Notes: generated by a model from the sequence alone, not told the origin. Positions 16,839 to 25,764 are shown, numbered from the stretch's first letter. The stretch is 64,000 bases of DNA from Evansella clarkii (GCF_002019695.1 NZ_KV917376.1:4718072-4782071), one strand, 5' to 3'. A program made the numbers and translations.

Positions 16839-17858
16839 TTACATTCCTATATATTTCGAAAAAACTGTTTTGGCACGGCTGATGTCTTCTGTCCCCTGAA
16901 CAAGCACTCTTCCGTCCGGAAAAATAACAAGAGTTATATCTTCCACTTTGAGCCTTGCCCTTAAAAGGAATGGAGTCTTTTTCGTCTCAGCAACAGGGGA
17001 AAGCCGTTCTTCCCATTCACTTAAGTCCATTTTATGCTTCAGGAGTATTTGCACTGTCTCTCGGCCGCAAAGAGTTGTTACTCCGTCATCTTCTCTTTTT
17101 GTGAGCGCAGGAAAAATTTCCTGGCCGCATGTTTCGCAGCCTTCCCGCCTTTTTCCTAACTGAAGATTATAACTATGGTTGTTCCAGACATCAAATGTAG
17201 TAAGCTCCCCGCGTAATTTTTCCGTGTTTCCTGTTAAATATTTCAGAGCTTCGATTGTCTGCATGCTTGCAGAAATATCAACGACGGGCGCTAGCACTCC
17301 GATAGTATCACATGTCTGGCCGCCACTCCCTCCATCAGGAAAAAGACAGCGGAGACACGGTGTTTCTCCCGGTATCAAAAGTGCGCTCATTCCTCTTGAG
17401 CTCACCGCCCCTCCATAAACAAAAGGAATATTGTATTTATATGACACATCATTGATTAAATATCGTGTCTGGAAATTGTCTGTACCATCCATAATAATAT
17501 CCACACCATCAATAAAATCTTCCATATTGTCCGCATTTATATCAGTGACGTGGCCTTCGATTCTTACTTCACTATTCAGTTTTTTTAGTTTTAATTCTGC
17601 TGCAGCTGCTTTTGGCATATATTTCTCAACATCTTCTTCGTCAAATAACATCTGCCTTTGCAGATTGCTTTTTTCTACATAGTCCCGGTCACAAAAAACT
17701 ACATGGCCGATTCCGGCTCTTACCAGATGGTTTGCAATCACAGTTCCCAGAGCGCCCATACCGATAATCAGTACTTTTGAATCTTTAAGTTTTTGCTGTC
17801 CCTTTTCGCCTATCGGCTTAAAAAGCATCTGTCTCGAATACCTCGTCCAGTCTTCCAT
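16839..17858 (-). CDS. ThiF/MoeB/HesA-family adenylyltransferase
   Basis: 339 residues from ATG 17858 (AGGTG upstream); the longer in-frame start at 17930 has no site. E1-like fold: SRQMLFKPIGEKGQQKL at the N-terminus, nucleotide-binding GMGALGTVIANHLVRAGIG, GTDNFQTRYLINDV, zinc cysteines CLRC and CETC. It adenylates the C-terminus of a sulfur-carrier protein (ThiS or MoaD type) in thiamine or molybdopterin synthesis; no carrier gene is nearby to decide which. A C-terminal extension of about 80 residues looks like a divergent ubiquitin-like or rhodanese-less domain. Confidence 0.85.
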   Translation of the reverse strand: MEDWTRYSRQMLFKPIGEKGQQKLKDSKVLIIGMGALGTVIANHLVRAGIGHVVFCDRDYVEKSNLQRQMLFDEEDVEKYMPKAAAAELKLKKLNSEVRIEGHVTDINADNMEDFIDGVDIIMDGTDNFQTRYLINDVSYKYNIPFVYGGAVSSRGMSALLIPGETPCLRCLFPDGGSGGQTCDTIGVLAPVVDISASMQTIEALKYLTGNTEKLRGELTTFDVWNNHSYNLQLGKRREGCETCGQEIFPALTKREDDGVTTLCGRETVQILLKHKMDLSEWEERLSPVAETKKTPFLLRARLKVEDITLVIFPDGRVLVQGTEDISRAKTVFSKYIGM

Positions 17859-17872
17859 AAGTAACACCTGCC

Positions 17873-18673
17873 TTACGTGAATATTGCCAGACCTGCCAGC
17901 CATACGAATAATACGGCGGAAGCTGTACATATATAATTGACCGCATCATTTGTAACTTTCCGTGACCCTTTAATCAGTCTCGTATTTTTACCGCAATGCT
18001 TCCTTCTTTCTGTTATTTCACTGCATTCTCTGCATTTATATAAGCCCTGGAAATAAGCTCCGGCAATGCTGTCTGCCCATTGGCCTGCAAAACCTGCCAG
18101 TGCGGCCAGCACAAACAGTTCAGGAGAAACGGACAGCTTATCAGGTCCCGTTCCGGCAGCTAATAAAAAATATGCAGCACCTGTGACGAAGACACTTCCA
18201 GCCAGCGCAGCTCCTGTTCCAAGAGCGGTAATGCCTCCTGACTGCCCTGCAGGTACTGGCCGGAGTGTAAATATTCGCACGGGCTGTTTTTTACTTTTCT
18301 TCCCCGCTTCAGTTGCCCATGTGTCACTTGCTGCGGCAGCCAGGGCTGCAACGAATGAAACAGCCCATAAAATATGCCCGGTATATCCATATAAAACAGC
18401 ACAAGCCGCGGCCACCCCTCCATTCGCCCCGACCTGGCCAGCATCCCTTCTTCCACCTTTTTCTTCCATCAAGCTTTCGTTGCTGCTTTTTAAAACCCTT
18501 CCAAGAAAAGTGGATGAAACAAAGAAGACAGCCAGAACTGCCAGCCCGAACAGAGACAGTCCGAAAAGAACAAAAAGCCCGGCAGTTACTGCGGCTATGG
18601 CACCGCTTCCTGATAATGCATCCTTTCTGTATGCCAGGAACGCAAAGAAAATAACCGCAATAAAATAAATCAT
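17873..18673 (-). CDS. DUF92-family integral membrane protein
   Basis: 266 residues, seven or so hydrophobic helices, with DUF92 (TMEM19-like) signatures RKDALSGSGAIAAVTAGL, GQVGANGGVAAACAV, AAASDTWATEAG and GFAGQWADSIAGA. The family includes eukaryotic phytyl-phosphate kinase relatives; the bacterial role is unproven. Starts 4 nt inside the end of yqgN and ends 14 nt before thiF: a three-gene operon. Confidence 0.88.
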   Translation of the reverse strand: MIYFIAVIFFAFLAYRKDALSGSGAIAAVTAGLFVLFGLSLFGLAVLAVFFVSSTFLGRVLKSSNESLMEEKGGRRDAGQVGANGGVAAACAVLYGYTGHILWAVSFVAALAAAASDTWATEAGKKSKKQPVRIFTLRPVPAGQSGGITALGTGAALAGSVFVTGAAYFLLAAGTGPDKLSVSPELFVLAALAGFAGQWADSIAGAYFQGLYKCRECSEITERRKHCGKNTRLIKGSRKVTNDAVNYICTASAVLFVWLAGLAIFT

Positions 18674-19230
18674 TTTTTTATCGCCTTGACCGGTGAAATA
18701 ATATAATTCACAGGTATATCAAAGGAATCATGGGGGAGCTTCCGGACAAGCTGGAAATCATAGCATAGAGAACATGTCTTTATGTCCCTGCCTTCCAGAA
18801 ATCGGTCATAGTAGCCTCCGCCGTAACCTATTCTGTAGCCTTCTTCATCAAACACAAGACCCGGCACAAGCAATAATTCCATCTCTTCAGGGGTTATTTT
18901 CAAAGTTTTGGAAGGTATCGGTTCCTTTAGCCCGTAAAAACTTTCTTCAAGGTCTTCAAAAGAAGAAAACTCATAAAAAATAAGCTGTCTGTTTTCAGGG
19001 AAGCATTTCGGTGCTGCAATTCGCTTATTTTCTTCCCAGGCCTGTTTAATAATGCTGTACGTATCTAATTCATTGCCAACAGAGATCGTGGTACCCACAA
19101 CGTCTGCTTTTTTCCATAATTCTGACGTGAATAGTTTTTCCTGTACCGTTTTTGATTGTTCCTTCATTTCGGCCTGAGAGAGTTCGTTCATCACTTTTTT
19201 TATTTCTTTCCGCCACTGGCTCTTATCCAT
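18670..19230 (-). CDS. yqgN: 5-formyltetrahydrofolate cyclo-ligase
   Basis: 186 residues from ATG 19230 (AGGGTGA 6 nt upstream), the size of the B. subtilis enzyme. ATP-dependent conversion of 5-formyl-THF to 5,10-methenyl-THF. The family signature is LLVPGLVFDEEGYRIGYGGGYYDRFL-type: here VPGLVFDEEGYRIGYGGGYY. The N-terminal KSQWRKEIKKVM carries substrate-binding basic residues. First gene of the yqgN-DUF92-thiF operon. Confidence 0.93.
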   Translation of the reverse strand: MDKSQWRKEIKKVMNELSQAEMKEQSKTVQEKLFTSELWKKADVVGTTISVGNELDTYSIIKQAWEENKRIAAPKCFPENRQLIFYEFSSFEDLEESFYGLKEPIPSKTLKITPEEMELLLVPGLVFDEEGYRIGYGGGYYDRFLEGRDIKTCSLCYDFQLVRKLPHDSFDIPVNYIISPVKAIKK

Positions 19231-19275
19231 CTCACTCACCCTGTTTCCTGTTTTGTCTCCTAAATAGTTTAACAC

Positions 19276-19432
19276 AAAGTGAACCTTCAATCAGTGGGGG
19301 CTTTTATTCATCCCCCACTGATTGTTAGTTGAACCGATCGGGATGTTATCGTCCGTTATCTCCCGCCTGAACATCTTCGCTTCCACTCCTGTTTTGAGGC
19401 GGGAGTTTTACGGACGGTTACATCGGGATAAA
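19276..19432 (+). repeat. bcr1-like structured repeat, copy 3
   Basis: AAAGTGAACCTTCAATCAG to CATCGGGATAAAG. The best-preserved copy: CAATCAGTGGGGG/CCCCCACTGATTG hairpin and CTCCCGCCT/AGGCGGGAG inside GTCCGT/ACGGAC. Confidence 0.87.
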
Positions 19433-19489
19433 GTAACTTGCCAATCAGTGAGTCTGCCCGGCAGTATGAACCAATATATGCAGAAAAAA

Positions 19490-19538
19490 TAAAAAAGAGC
19501 GGCAAAATCTTTGATAAGATTCCTTCCGCTCTCTTTTT
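19490..19538 (-). terminator. Terminator of rpmG
   Basis: Minus strand GAGCGG and CCGCTC arms with an inner AATC..GATT pairing, ending in a T-rich run. Confidence 0.82.
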
Positions 19539-19543
19539 GCTAC

Positions 19544-19693
19544 TTATTTTGTTTCACGGTGCAACGTGTGACGCTTCAATCTCGGGCTGTATTTTTTAAG
19601 CTCTAGACGTTCCGGATTTTGACGTTTATTTTTAGTAGTAATGTAGTTGCGGTCGCCTGTCTCTGTGCAAGCTAACGTTACTTGTACACGCAT
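19544..19693 (-). CDS. rpmG: 50S ribosomal protein L33
   Basis: 49 residues, found by direct translation ([20 protein letters not shown] start, [10 protein letters not shown] end). Only one cysteine is present; the two CxxC pairs of zinc-binding L33 are missing (TETGD and SPRLK), so it is a zinc-independent C-minus type. ATG follows TTGGAGGGATAAAC. The position next to yqgN matches B. subtilis rpmGA. Confidence 0.93.
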   Translation of the reverse strand: MRVQVTLACTETGDRNYITTKNKRQNPERLELKKYSPRLKRHTLHRETK

Positions 19694-19784
19694 GTTTATC
19701 CCTCCAACTCTGTCTGTTCTTACTCATACTTTAAAATAATAACAAAATCAGCGGAGAGATTCAAGAGAAAGAAAATTCTGTAAT

Positions 19785-20384
19785 TTAAACTGGTACTTCT
19801 CTTTTTCTTAACAGGCACTGATATTGTAAATGTACTTCTTCTAATTCCTGGAGATTCTCTCCTGAAAAAGACCATTCGTATAAATAACCTGAACTGTTTT
19901 TTTTCATAGAAAAACAATATTCTGTTCCCCAGCCGCTGCTCTGCTTAGAAAGAGGCTGCATATTAAAAGGTTTCCCTTTCAGCCAGTCAACGGTTTCTAC
20001 TTGTACTGTACTGAACTGATTTCCGGTTCCGGAGCTTCCTACACCTCCAAACAGCCGATAATAAACATCATCATATGTAACAAGGGCATTTCGCGTAGAA
20101 GAATAATAAACAAATGGAATGTCACTTGCCGTTTCCACCTTGTAATCTACTAAAATTGAAAAATTGAGATCCTTGCCAGATCTGTTTACAAATACAAGTT
20201 TATTCAATTCATTCTGAACAGGCTTAACAGGCAATTCAAGCCACTTCCAGGCCAGCTTTTCGCTCCAGCCTTCCTGAAAATGGTTGAGCTCCGCAGGTGT
20301 TATACTGATTGTTTCTCCAGACTCCATTTTAATTACATATTCCTTAATAAATCCGGCCTTTATATCCGGGGGCTGTGTTGCCAT
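19785..20384 (-). CDS. Hypothetical protein, soluble
   Basis: 199 residues from ATG 20384, 8 nt after AGGAG. Aromatic-rich, beta-type composition (AWKWLELPVKPVQNELNKLV, FVYYSSTRNALVTYDDVYY, a GVGSSGTGN loop). No signal peptide or membrane segment and no family recognised. Isolated gene followed downstream by rpmG on the same strand. Confidence 0.65.
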   Translation of the reverse strand: MATQPPDIKAGFIKEYVIKMESGETISITPAELNHFQEGWSEKLAWKWLELPVKPVQNELNKLVFVNRSGKDLNFSILVDYKVETASDIPFVYYSSTRNALVTYDDVYYRLFGGVGSSGTGNQFSTVQVETVDWLKGKPFNMQPLSKQSSGWGTEYCFSMKKNSSGYLYEWSFSGENLQELEEVHLQYQCLLRKREVPV

Positions 20385-20932
20385 TATCACCACTCCTTAT
20401 TAATTTTTAAAATGAATGAATTTCATCTATAGACTTTGCATAAAAACAGACGGACATTACTTTTCGATTGAAGCGTAAGACGGCGACTCTTGCGGGAACA
20501 GCGCGAGCTGAAAATCCATTTTTGACGGCTGAACGCCGTCAAAAATTAGTTGAAGCCGTGCCCGCAGAACGCGTCCGTCTGAAGCGTAAATCGAACAATA
20601 AAGTAACATTATAAGATAGTGTTCGTATTAATTATGAAAATCTTGAATTATGAAATTGATTCAAATATAAAATAAAATGCCTGGCTCGTCCTTTTTATTT
20701 AAATATAAATATATGGATTCCAGTATGGGCATAAGTTAAACCTTGAAAGATGCTGTATTACCATCTTACCCACTCTTCGGGACTTGAACAAGAAGGTATT
20801 TTTGTCATAATTTGTTCTATTATCCCCAGGTCGTACAGTTGGATATAGCTTTTATTTTTTCTCCAAGAGGAAGCTGAATGTGCTATAATTATAAATGTTT
20901 GCTGAGAATTAATATTTATCGGAGGAAAGATA
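20385..20932. other. Intergenic stretch holding the MITE and an upstream leader
   Basis: Apart from the MITE at 20413-20663 there is a TATAAT at about 20883, which may be the -10 of the DUF6115 gene at 20933; no good -35 matches it. I see no other gene. Confidence 0.5.
20413..20663 (+). repeat. MITE-like element, copy 1 (full length, 251 bp)
   Basis: Terminal inverted repeats TGAATGAATTTCAT (20413-20426) and ATGAAATTGATTCA (20650-20663). The interior holds the palindromic core common in Bacillus intergenic regions: ACTTTTCGATT, GGCGACTCTTGCGGGAA, TTGACGGC/GCCGTCAA hairpin, CCCGCAGAACGCGTCCGTCT, AAATCGAACA. Copies at 61215-61461 and 53282-53420. Confidence 0.82.
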
Positions 20933-21271
20933 ATGGAATTAATGATTGTTAGTTTATTAGGAGCCGGCTGTTTGTTAATCCTCGTTTCCCTGCTTCAGAA
21001 GGATCCGGCAAAAGAAGTGGAAAAACAGGTGGAAAATGTCTCTATTCAGCTTATGCAGGAGATGTACCAGCTTCGTAAAAAAGTTAGTTTACTTGAAGAG
21101 GAACACATGCTTAGTACTCCTGTACATAAAGCTGAGAATACAGTGGATGAACAGTCTTTATCGAGAGATTATGTCTTATCTCTTCATGAAGAAGGTCTCT
21201 CCGTCGCTGACATAGCAGGGATGACACAATACAGCGAGGAAGAAATTGAAAATATCCTTGCAAACGATTAG
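20933..21271 (+). CDS. DUF6115-like membrane-anchored coiled-coil/HTH protein
   Basis: 112 residues, ATG after CGGAGGAAAG. One N-terminal helix (MIVSLLGAGCLLILVSLL), a coiled coil over residues 25-60 (KEVEKQVENVSIQLMQEM, QLRKKVSLLEEE) and a C-terminal sequence YVLSLHEEGLSVADIAGMTQ resembling a degenerate helix-turn-helix. Topology suggests a cytoplasmic domain held at the membrane. Followed 15 nt later by the MltG-like gene; likely a two-gene operon. Confidence 0.75.
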   Translation: MELMIVSLLGAGCLLILVSLLQKDPAKEVEKQVENVSIQLMQEMYQLRKKVSLLEEEHMLSTPVHKAENTVDEQSLSRDYVLSLHEEGLSVADIAGMTQYSEEEIENILAND

Positions 21272-21286
21272 AAAGGAAGAAGTAAT

Positions 21287-21841
21287 GTGTCTTTAAAATA
21301 TACTTTAAGAGGTACCGGTATCGGATTGGTTGCAGCAGGAGCAGTTATTGCAGGAATTCAATATATGGGAATCACAGAGGCAGATTTCGAGACGGGTGCT
21401 CAAGCCTCAGAATTAAATATTGAGGAAGCGCTTGCCCTTCTGGAAGACCATACGGAATTCTTTGTTATACCTGAGAAGAAATACAATGAGCTTACAACTA
21501 CTCTTTCTGAAACTGAGCTGGAACTCGAAGCGTTAAAGGAAGAAAAGGAAAAAAGAGAAGCTGAAAGCAACGAAGAAGCTGAATCTGCAGAAGAAGGTAC
21601 GGATGAAGAAACGAATGAAGAAGCCCCGGCAATCGTAAACCAGACGATCTTCAGCATTGAAGCAGGAATGAACTCTAAAGATATTGCTGCTGAACTGAAA
21701 GTACTGGAAATCATTGAGGATGAAAGAGAGTTTGAACGATATTTGCTTGATCAGGAAGTGGACCGCTATTTAAGAACAGGGCGTTACCGCCTGGACAGCG
21801 GGATGAGTTTCCAGGAGATCGTCACCGTTTTAACAAATTAA
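21287..21841 (+). CDS. MltG N-terminal-like (LysM-like) membrane protein without catalytic domain
   Basis: 184 residues from GTG 21287, after AAAGGAAG; the nearby ATG reads into a stop. One membrane helix, an acidic coiled linker rich in Glu (residues 70-115), then a C-terminal domain with FSIEAGMNSKDIAAELKVL, FERYLLDQEVDRYLRTGRY, LDSGMSFQEIVTVL, matching the LysM-like subdomain of endolytic transglycosylase MltG. The catalytic YceG region with its glutamate is absent, so it probably binds rather than cuts glycan. Confidence 0.75.
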   Translation: MSLKYTLRGTGIGLVAAGAVIAGIQYMGITEADFETGAQASELNIEEALALLEDHTEFFVIPEKKYNELTTTLSETELELEALKEEKEKREAESNEEAESAEEGTDEETNEEAPAIVNQTIFSIEAGMNSKDIAAELKVLEIIEDEREFERYLLDQEVDRYLRTGRYRLDSGMSFQEIVTVLTN

Positions 21842-21850
21842 AAATGAATC

Positions 21851-21885
21851 AAAAAAAGGAACCCACACTCGTGGGTTCCTTTTTC
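21851..21885 (+). terminator. Bidirectional terminator
   Basis: AAAAAAAGGAACCCAC pairs with GTGGGTTCCTTTTT; serves the MltG-like gene and the convergent pbpA. Confidence 0.9.
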
Positions 21886-21887
21886 GT

Positions 21888-23909
21888 TTATTCTTCATCG
21901 TTATCTTCGCTGACTTCCCTCTCCTGTGGCCCGTTTCTTTCTTCCTGTAATTCAAAATAAGCGTCAAGAGAAGCTCTAGCAATTCCGTTAGCGACACCTG
22001 ATCTTTCCCGGTCCACACCAGGAACGACAACAGTAACGGTCACTTCCGGATTATCATAAGGAGCGTACCCTACGTAGGTCTGGTTGTTAGCTCTCTCTCC
22101 GTCAACAAATACCTGGGCTGTACCTGTCTTTCCAGCTGAACTGTATGAAGCATCAGCAAAGAATCTGGTAGCAGTACCATTAGAACCATTATTTACTCTG
22201 TAAAACCCTTCCTGTACTCTCCTGATGTAGCTTTCGTCCACATCAATTTTATTTAAGACCTTAGGTGCCATTTGCTGTGACAGCCTTCCAAGCTCCTCTT
22301 TTGAGCTGCCAGGTTCCCGTATTTCCTGAACAAGACGAGGCGCGACCCTGTAACCACCGTTTGCTATTGTTGAAATATACTGGGAAAGCTGCATAGGAGT
22401 ATATGTGTCAAACTGCCCGAATGACAAATACAGTAAACGACCTGGTTCGGCCCGGCCTCCGTTAAGGCCTGATGTCTCACTTGGCAGATCTATTCCAGTT
22501 TGGACACCAAGACCAAACTGGGCAAAATAATCCCTCAAAAAGTCGTACCCCGCAAAATAGTTGCCCCAATTTCTCCCTGAGACACCAGGTATATAGCCAA
22601 TCTTCCTCATAGCGACTTCAATCATATAAATATTGGAAGACTGTTCAAGTGCCTGAAGATCGTTTATTCTTCCTAAAGGTCTGTGTGAACTGATATCCGG
22701 GGTATCCGGAAGCTGCACTGTTCTGTCAATGATTGTAGTCCCTGGCGGCATAACGCCGGAATCATAGCCGGCAAGCACAGTAGCCCCCTTTATAGTAGAT
22801 CCCATCTCGTAAGCACTGTTAATGATAGGGAGGGGAGACATGTGTTCGTTATAACCTGCCATTGCGAGGATGTCTCCAGTATCCGGCTCCATCATAACTA
22901 CGTATGCTTCAGGGGTATCAAGAAGAATATCACTTCTTGCATCATTCATTGCCTCTTCCAGAATTTCTTCCACCTCTTGCTGTAATTCCATATCGAAAGA
23001 AAGAATTAAATCATTCCCCCGGCTTCCGAGTCTTTCCTCCGGGTTCCGCAAGAAGTCCCCATCCTGATTCATAAAGTTTTCAAGTTCCCCTTTTCGGCCT
23101 CTCAGCACTGACTCATACTGTGCTTCAAGGTAACTTATGCCGACCTCTTCATTTCTCTCATATCCGTTGGAAAGGAAATAATCCAGGTCATCACGAGGAA
23201 TGGATCCCACCCTGCCGAAAACGCCAGTCAGAGAATCTCCATAAACATATTTCCTTTCAGAATCACGGATGATATCCACTCCTGGTAGCTCTTCCATATT
23301 TTCCATTATCTGTGCAGCTTCTTCATAAGTAATTCCTTGTTTTACTTTATGCGGCAGATTATTATACCCTGCGTTAAATTCTCTCCAGAGAGCAAAAATT
23401 TCCATCTCTTCTCTGGTAAAGGATTCTAATTCACTATCTGTTATTGAATCAATCCTTCTCTGATGAGCATCACTATCACTGAGCCCCTCGGAAGCAGCTT
23501 CTTCCACACTTAGTTTTTCTAAGTATTCGTCAGGATTTAAGATTGACCAATATTCCCTCAAATCCCTGTCCCCAGGGTTGTCGTTTTCCACTGTAATATA
23601 TTCGTTTAATTTTTTTGCCGTTTCAATCATCTCATCCTGTGAAGTCCGCCGGTTTGTATAAGTAACAGTAAACAGCAGCTCATTATCCACAAGTAAATTT
23701 CCAAACCTGTCATACATCAGGCCTCTGGGCGCTTCAACAGGAGAACTGATATTTATAGTTCTTTCAAGCTGTTCTTCAAAATCTTCCCCCTGCACAATCT
23801 GTACTACTCCAAGGCGAAGAATCAGTGCAGAAAACAATACGAAAACAAGAAAAAATAATATATTAAGACGGACAGGCAGATGATTTTTCTTTACTTTCTT
23901 TTCATTCAT
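21888..23909 (-). CDS. pbpA: Class B penicillin-binding protein (PBP2A type)
   Basis: 673 residues from ATG 23909; a TTG nine nt upstream is too close to AAAGGA. One N-terminal membrane anchor, a pedestal/dimerisation domain (APRGLMYDRFGNLL), and a transpeptidase domain with SxxK in GSTIKGA (about residue 371), SxN in EQSSNIYM and KTGTAQ (about 594). It crosslinks lateral-wall peptidoglycan with the rod complex. It lies close to sodA and an MFS gene as in B. subtilis pbpA. The C-terminus is acidic and disordered. Confidence 0.92.
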   Translation of the reverse strand: MNEKKVKKNHLPVRLNILFFLVFVLFSALILRLGVVQIVQGEDFEEQLERTINISSPVEAPRGLMYDRFGNLLVDNELLFTVTYTNRRTSQDEMIETAKKLNEYITVENDNPGDRDLREYWSILNPDEYLEKLSVEEAASEGLSDSDAHQRRIDSITDSELESFTREEMEIFALWREFNAGYNNLPHKVKQGITYEEAAQIMENMEELPGVDIIRDSERKYVYGDSLTGVFGRVGSIPRDDLDYFLSNGYERNEEVGISYLEAQYESVLRGRKGELENFMNQDGDFLRNPEERLGSRGNDLILSFDMELQQEVEEILEEAMNDARSDILLDTPEAYVVMMEPDTGDILAMAGYNEHMSPLPIINSAYEMGSTIKGATVLAGYDSGVMPPGTTIIDRTVQLPDTPDISSHRPLGRINDLQALEQSSNIYMIEVAMRKIGYIPGVSGRNWGNYFAGYDFLRDYFAQFGLGVQTGIDLPSETSGLNGGRAEPGRLLYLSFGQFDTYTPMQLSQYISTIANGGYRVAPRLVQEIREPGSSKEELGRLSQQMAPKVLNKIDVDESYIRRVQEGFYRVNNGSNGTATRFFADASYSSAGKTGTAQVFVDGERANNQTYVGYAPYDNPEVTVTVVVPGVDRERSGVANGIARASLDAYFELQEERNGPQEREVSEDNDEE

Positions 23910-24047
23910 ATATGACAAATTCCTTTCTCAGCATGTAACTTTACTATGACAGCTGCTGTTATAACAACGACAGCATTTAAACTTAGCAAAATCTACAGCA
24001 ACAGCCTTTGCTCCATAATTATTATCAGCGAAAAAGTATTTATGCGC

Positions 24048-24306
24048 AACAATAGACACCTCTGAAAGGTGTCTATTAATGGTTTGCCCGCAATGCGGTT
24101 ATCTTCCAGATTTCACGAACCCGCACTAGGCAGGTGGGTGCCTTCAAAAACATTTCCAGCTTCCTGCCGAAGTACTGAACGTACCATTAACCAGGCATGC
24201 TGTACGTGTTCTAATATTAGGCTCCCAATGTGAATTGGTGTTCGGTTCGAATTAAACTCGAAGTTCACCAACACCGCAGGCAGCATTGTTTTTTCCTAAT
24301 TAATTT
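24048..24306 (-). ncRNA. Candidate structured non-coding RNA upstream of pbpA
   Basis: Roughly 255 nt with its own promoter and no good reading frame. Visible pairings (minus strand): hairpin GGTGTT with AACACC enclosing TTCGA/TCGAA, GGCAGG with CCTGCC, long-range TTAATGGT with ACCATTAA, and ends TGCC.TGCGGT with ACCGCA.GGCA. It closes with an 11-bp hairpin AATAGACACCT/AGGTGTCTATT followed only by a poor T run. A rod with paired ends and a bubble holding CCGAACACC recalls Firmicute 6S RNA, but I cannot confirm that. It could also be a long pbpA leader. Confidence 0.48.
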
Positions 24307-24312
24307 AACAAT

Positions 24313-24340
24313 ATTATATCATATTCATCTGTTTTTTCAA
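24313..24340 (-). promoter_or_regulatory. Sigma-A promoter of the structured RNA
   Basis: Minus strand TTGAAA (24340-24335), 16-nt spacer, TATAAT (24318-24313), just downstream of the MFS gene stop region on the same strand. Confidence 0.7.
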
Positions 24341-24359
24341 TCAATACAATAGTCCTGCT

Positions 24360-25616
24360 TTATCTCTCTTTTTGGACATTAACCGACCCTTTTTTGACTC
24401 CAGGCTGTAAATTTATCTCACGAATGAACCAGTAGATCAGCATATGCCCGGACCCTAATATTGCAAGGGCGAACGGAATTCCTGTCTTTTCCCCGAAAAG
24501 AAGGATAAACACCATTAATATGGCGATAGATATGATCCTCCCGCTGTTAATAAACAGTTCTCTTACTACAATATACTCCACCCTCATTTCTGCTGCCTTC
24601 CAACCCTTTCCAATGACATCGTAAGTAAGGGAAACGTAAGGTACAAGGAGCAGAGGATAAGCTGCTGAGACAATAACTCCGTAAATTATTAAACGGGTAA
24701 ACGACAGTTCAAATAAAATGATAAAAATAGCTGCGTAAAGCACTATACCACCAATCAGAATTGCCTTTTTCCGATAGACAGGCTTCAGGAACCTCCCTAC
24801 ACAATAATAAACGACGAAGGAAACTCCTGATGCAATCAGTCCATATGTACCGATCGCAAGCTCACTTCCGGTTGTCACATATACCCACAGGACTATTATA
24901 AAGATAAAGCTTCCTTCCCGCAGTCCCTGTAAAAAGTTTGCTTTTAAAATTCTTCCCCAGTTTTTGTACTTTTTTCTCAGCCTCATGATTTCCCTCAGGT
25001 GATACTGGCCATCAGCAGCTCTCCGTTTAATGAAAAAACTTAAAATAACAGCCAGCAAAAACATGCCAAGTGAAATACCAAAAATAAGCCGGTACCCTGT
25101 AAGCTTTTCCATATGAGTAATAAGAAACCCAGCACTAAACGGGCCGATCATTCCGGAAAATGATGTTAACAGACCGAGAAAGCCATTAAATATATCCCTC
25201 GTTTCCGGTTCAGTAATTTCAAACGTCAAAATATTGAAGGACAGCCAGTAAAATCCGTACCCGATACCAAGCAGTGAACCAAGCACCAATAAATAGCTGC
25301 CGGCATTTTCTCCAAGAAACAAAACTGTAAAGAAAAATACGGATAAAAATATTACACCAAGACGCAGCACCACTACCCGGTCAATTTTCTTTGCCCACCG
25401 GCCCGCAAGTATAAATGTCAGAAGCTGCAGGACTACGACAGCCAGATTGTATGCCGCAAGGTCCATAAATTGTCCTGATTGTTTCCACAGATATACGTTC
25501 ACAAAAGTATTGGAAAGGGCAACACTTAATGAATATAATCCACCGATTACAAGAAGCAGTATCAGGTCTTTCGTGATCTCCGGCCCGCCTGTAACCGTCT
25601 GTAATAATTTCTTCAT
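24360..25616 (-). CDS. yqgE: Major facilitator superfamily transporter, YqgE-like
   Basis: 418 residues from ATG 25616, about 10 nt after AAAGGAG; a far longer in-frame extension to 25706 has no support. About twelve hydrophobic segments, with the MFS loop motif weakly visible at GRWAKKIDRVVVLRLG. The substrate is unknown. Its place between pbpA and sodA matches B. subtilis yqgE. Confidence 0.82.
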   Translation of the reverse strand: MKKLLQTVTGGPEITKDLILLLVIGGLYSLSVALSNTFVNVYLWKQSGQFMDLAAYNLAVVVLQLLTFILAGRWAKKIDRVVVLRLGVIFLSVFFFTVLFLGENAGSYLLVLGSLLGIGYGFYWLSFNILTFEITEPETRDIFNGFLGLLTSFSGMIGPFSAGFLITHMEKLTGYRLIFGISLGMFLLAVILSFFIKRRAADGQYHLREIMRLRKKYKNWGRILKANFLQGLREGSFIFIIVLWVYVTTGSELAIGTYGLIASGVSFVVYYCVGRFLKPVYRKKAILIGGIVLYAAIFIILFELSFTRLIIYGVIVSAAYPLLLVPYVSLTYDVIGKGWKAAEMRVEYIVVRELFINSGRIISIAILMVFILLFGEKTGIPFALAILGSGHMLIYWFIREINLQPGVKKGSVNVQKER

Positions 25617-25764
25617 TAGAACCGCACTCCTTTTGCAGTAACAATAACTATTGTGCCACTTAGCATGAAAGGATATGCGGTAACTGCAAAAACACACTGC
25701 GTTCATTGTGCCAGTCCATTTTACGGGCAGCTCGAAATAAAATAGACTCTAATTAAGTATAAAG

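Noticed and set aside
18066-18668. 200-residue plus-strand frame opposite the DUF92 gene
   Set aside because: Antisense shadow of a GC-richer coding region; Pro/Ala/Ser-rich with no ribosome site.
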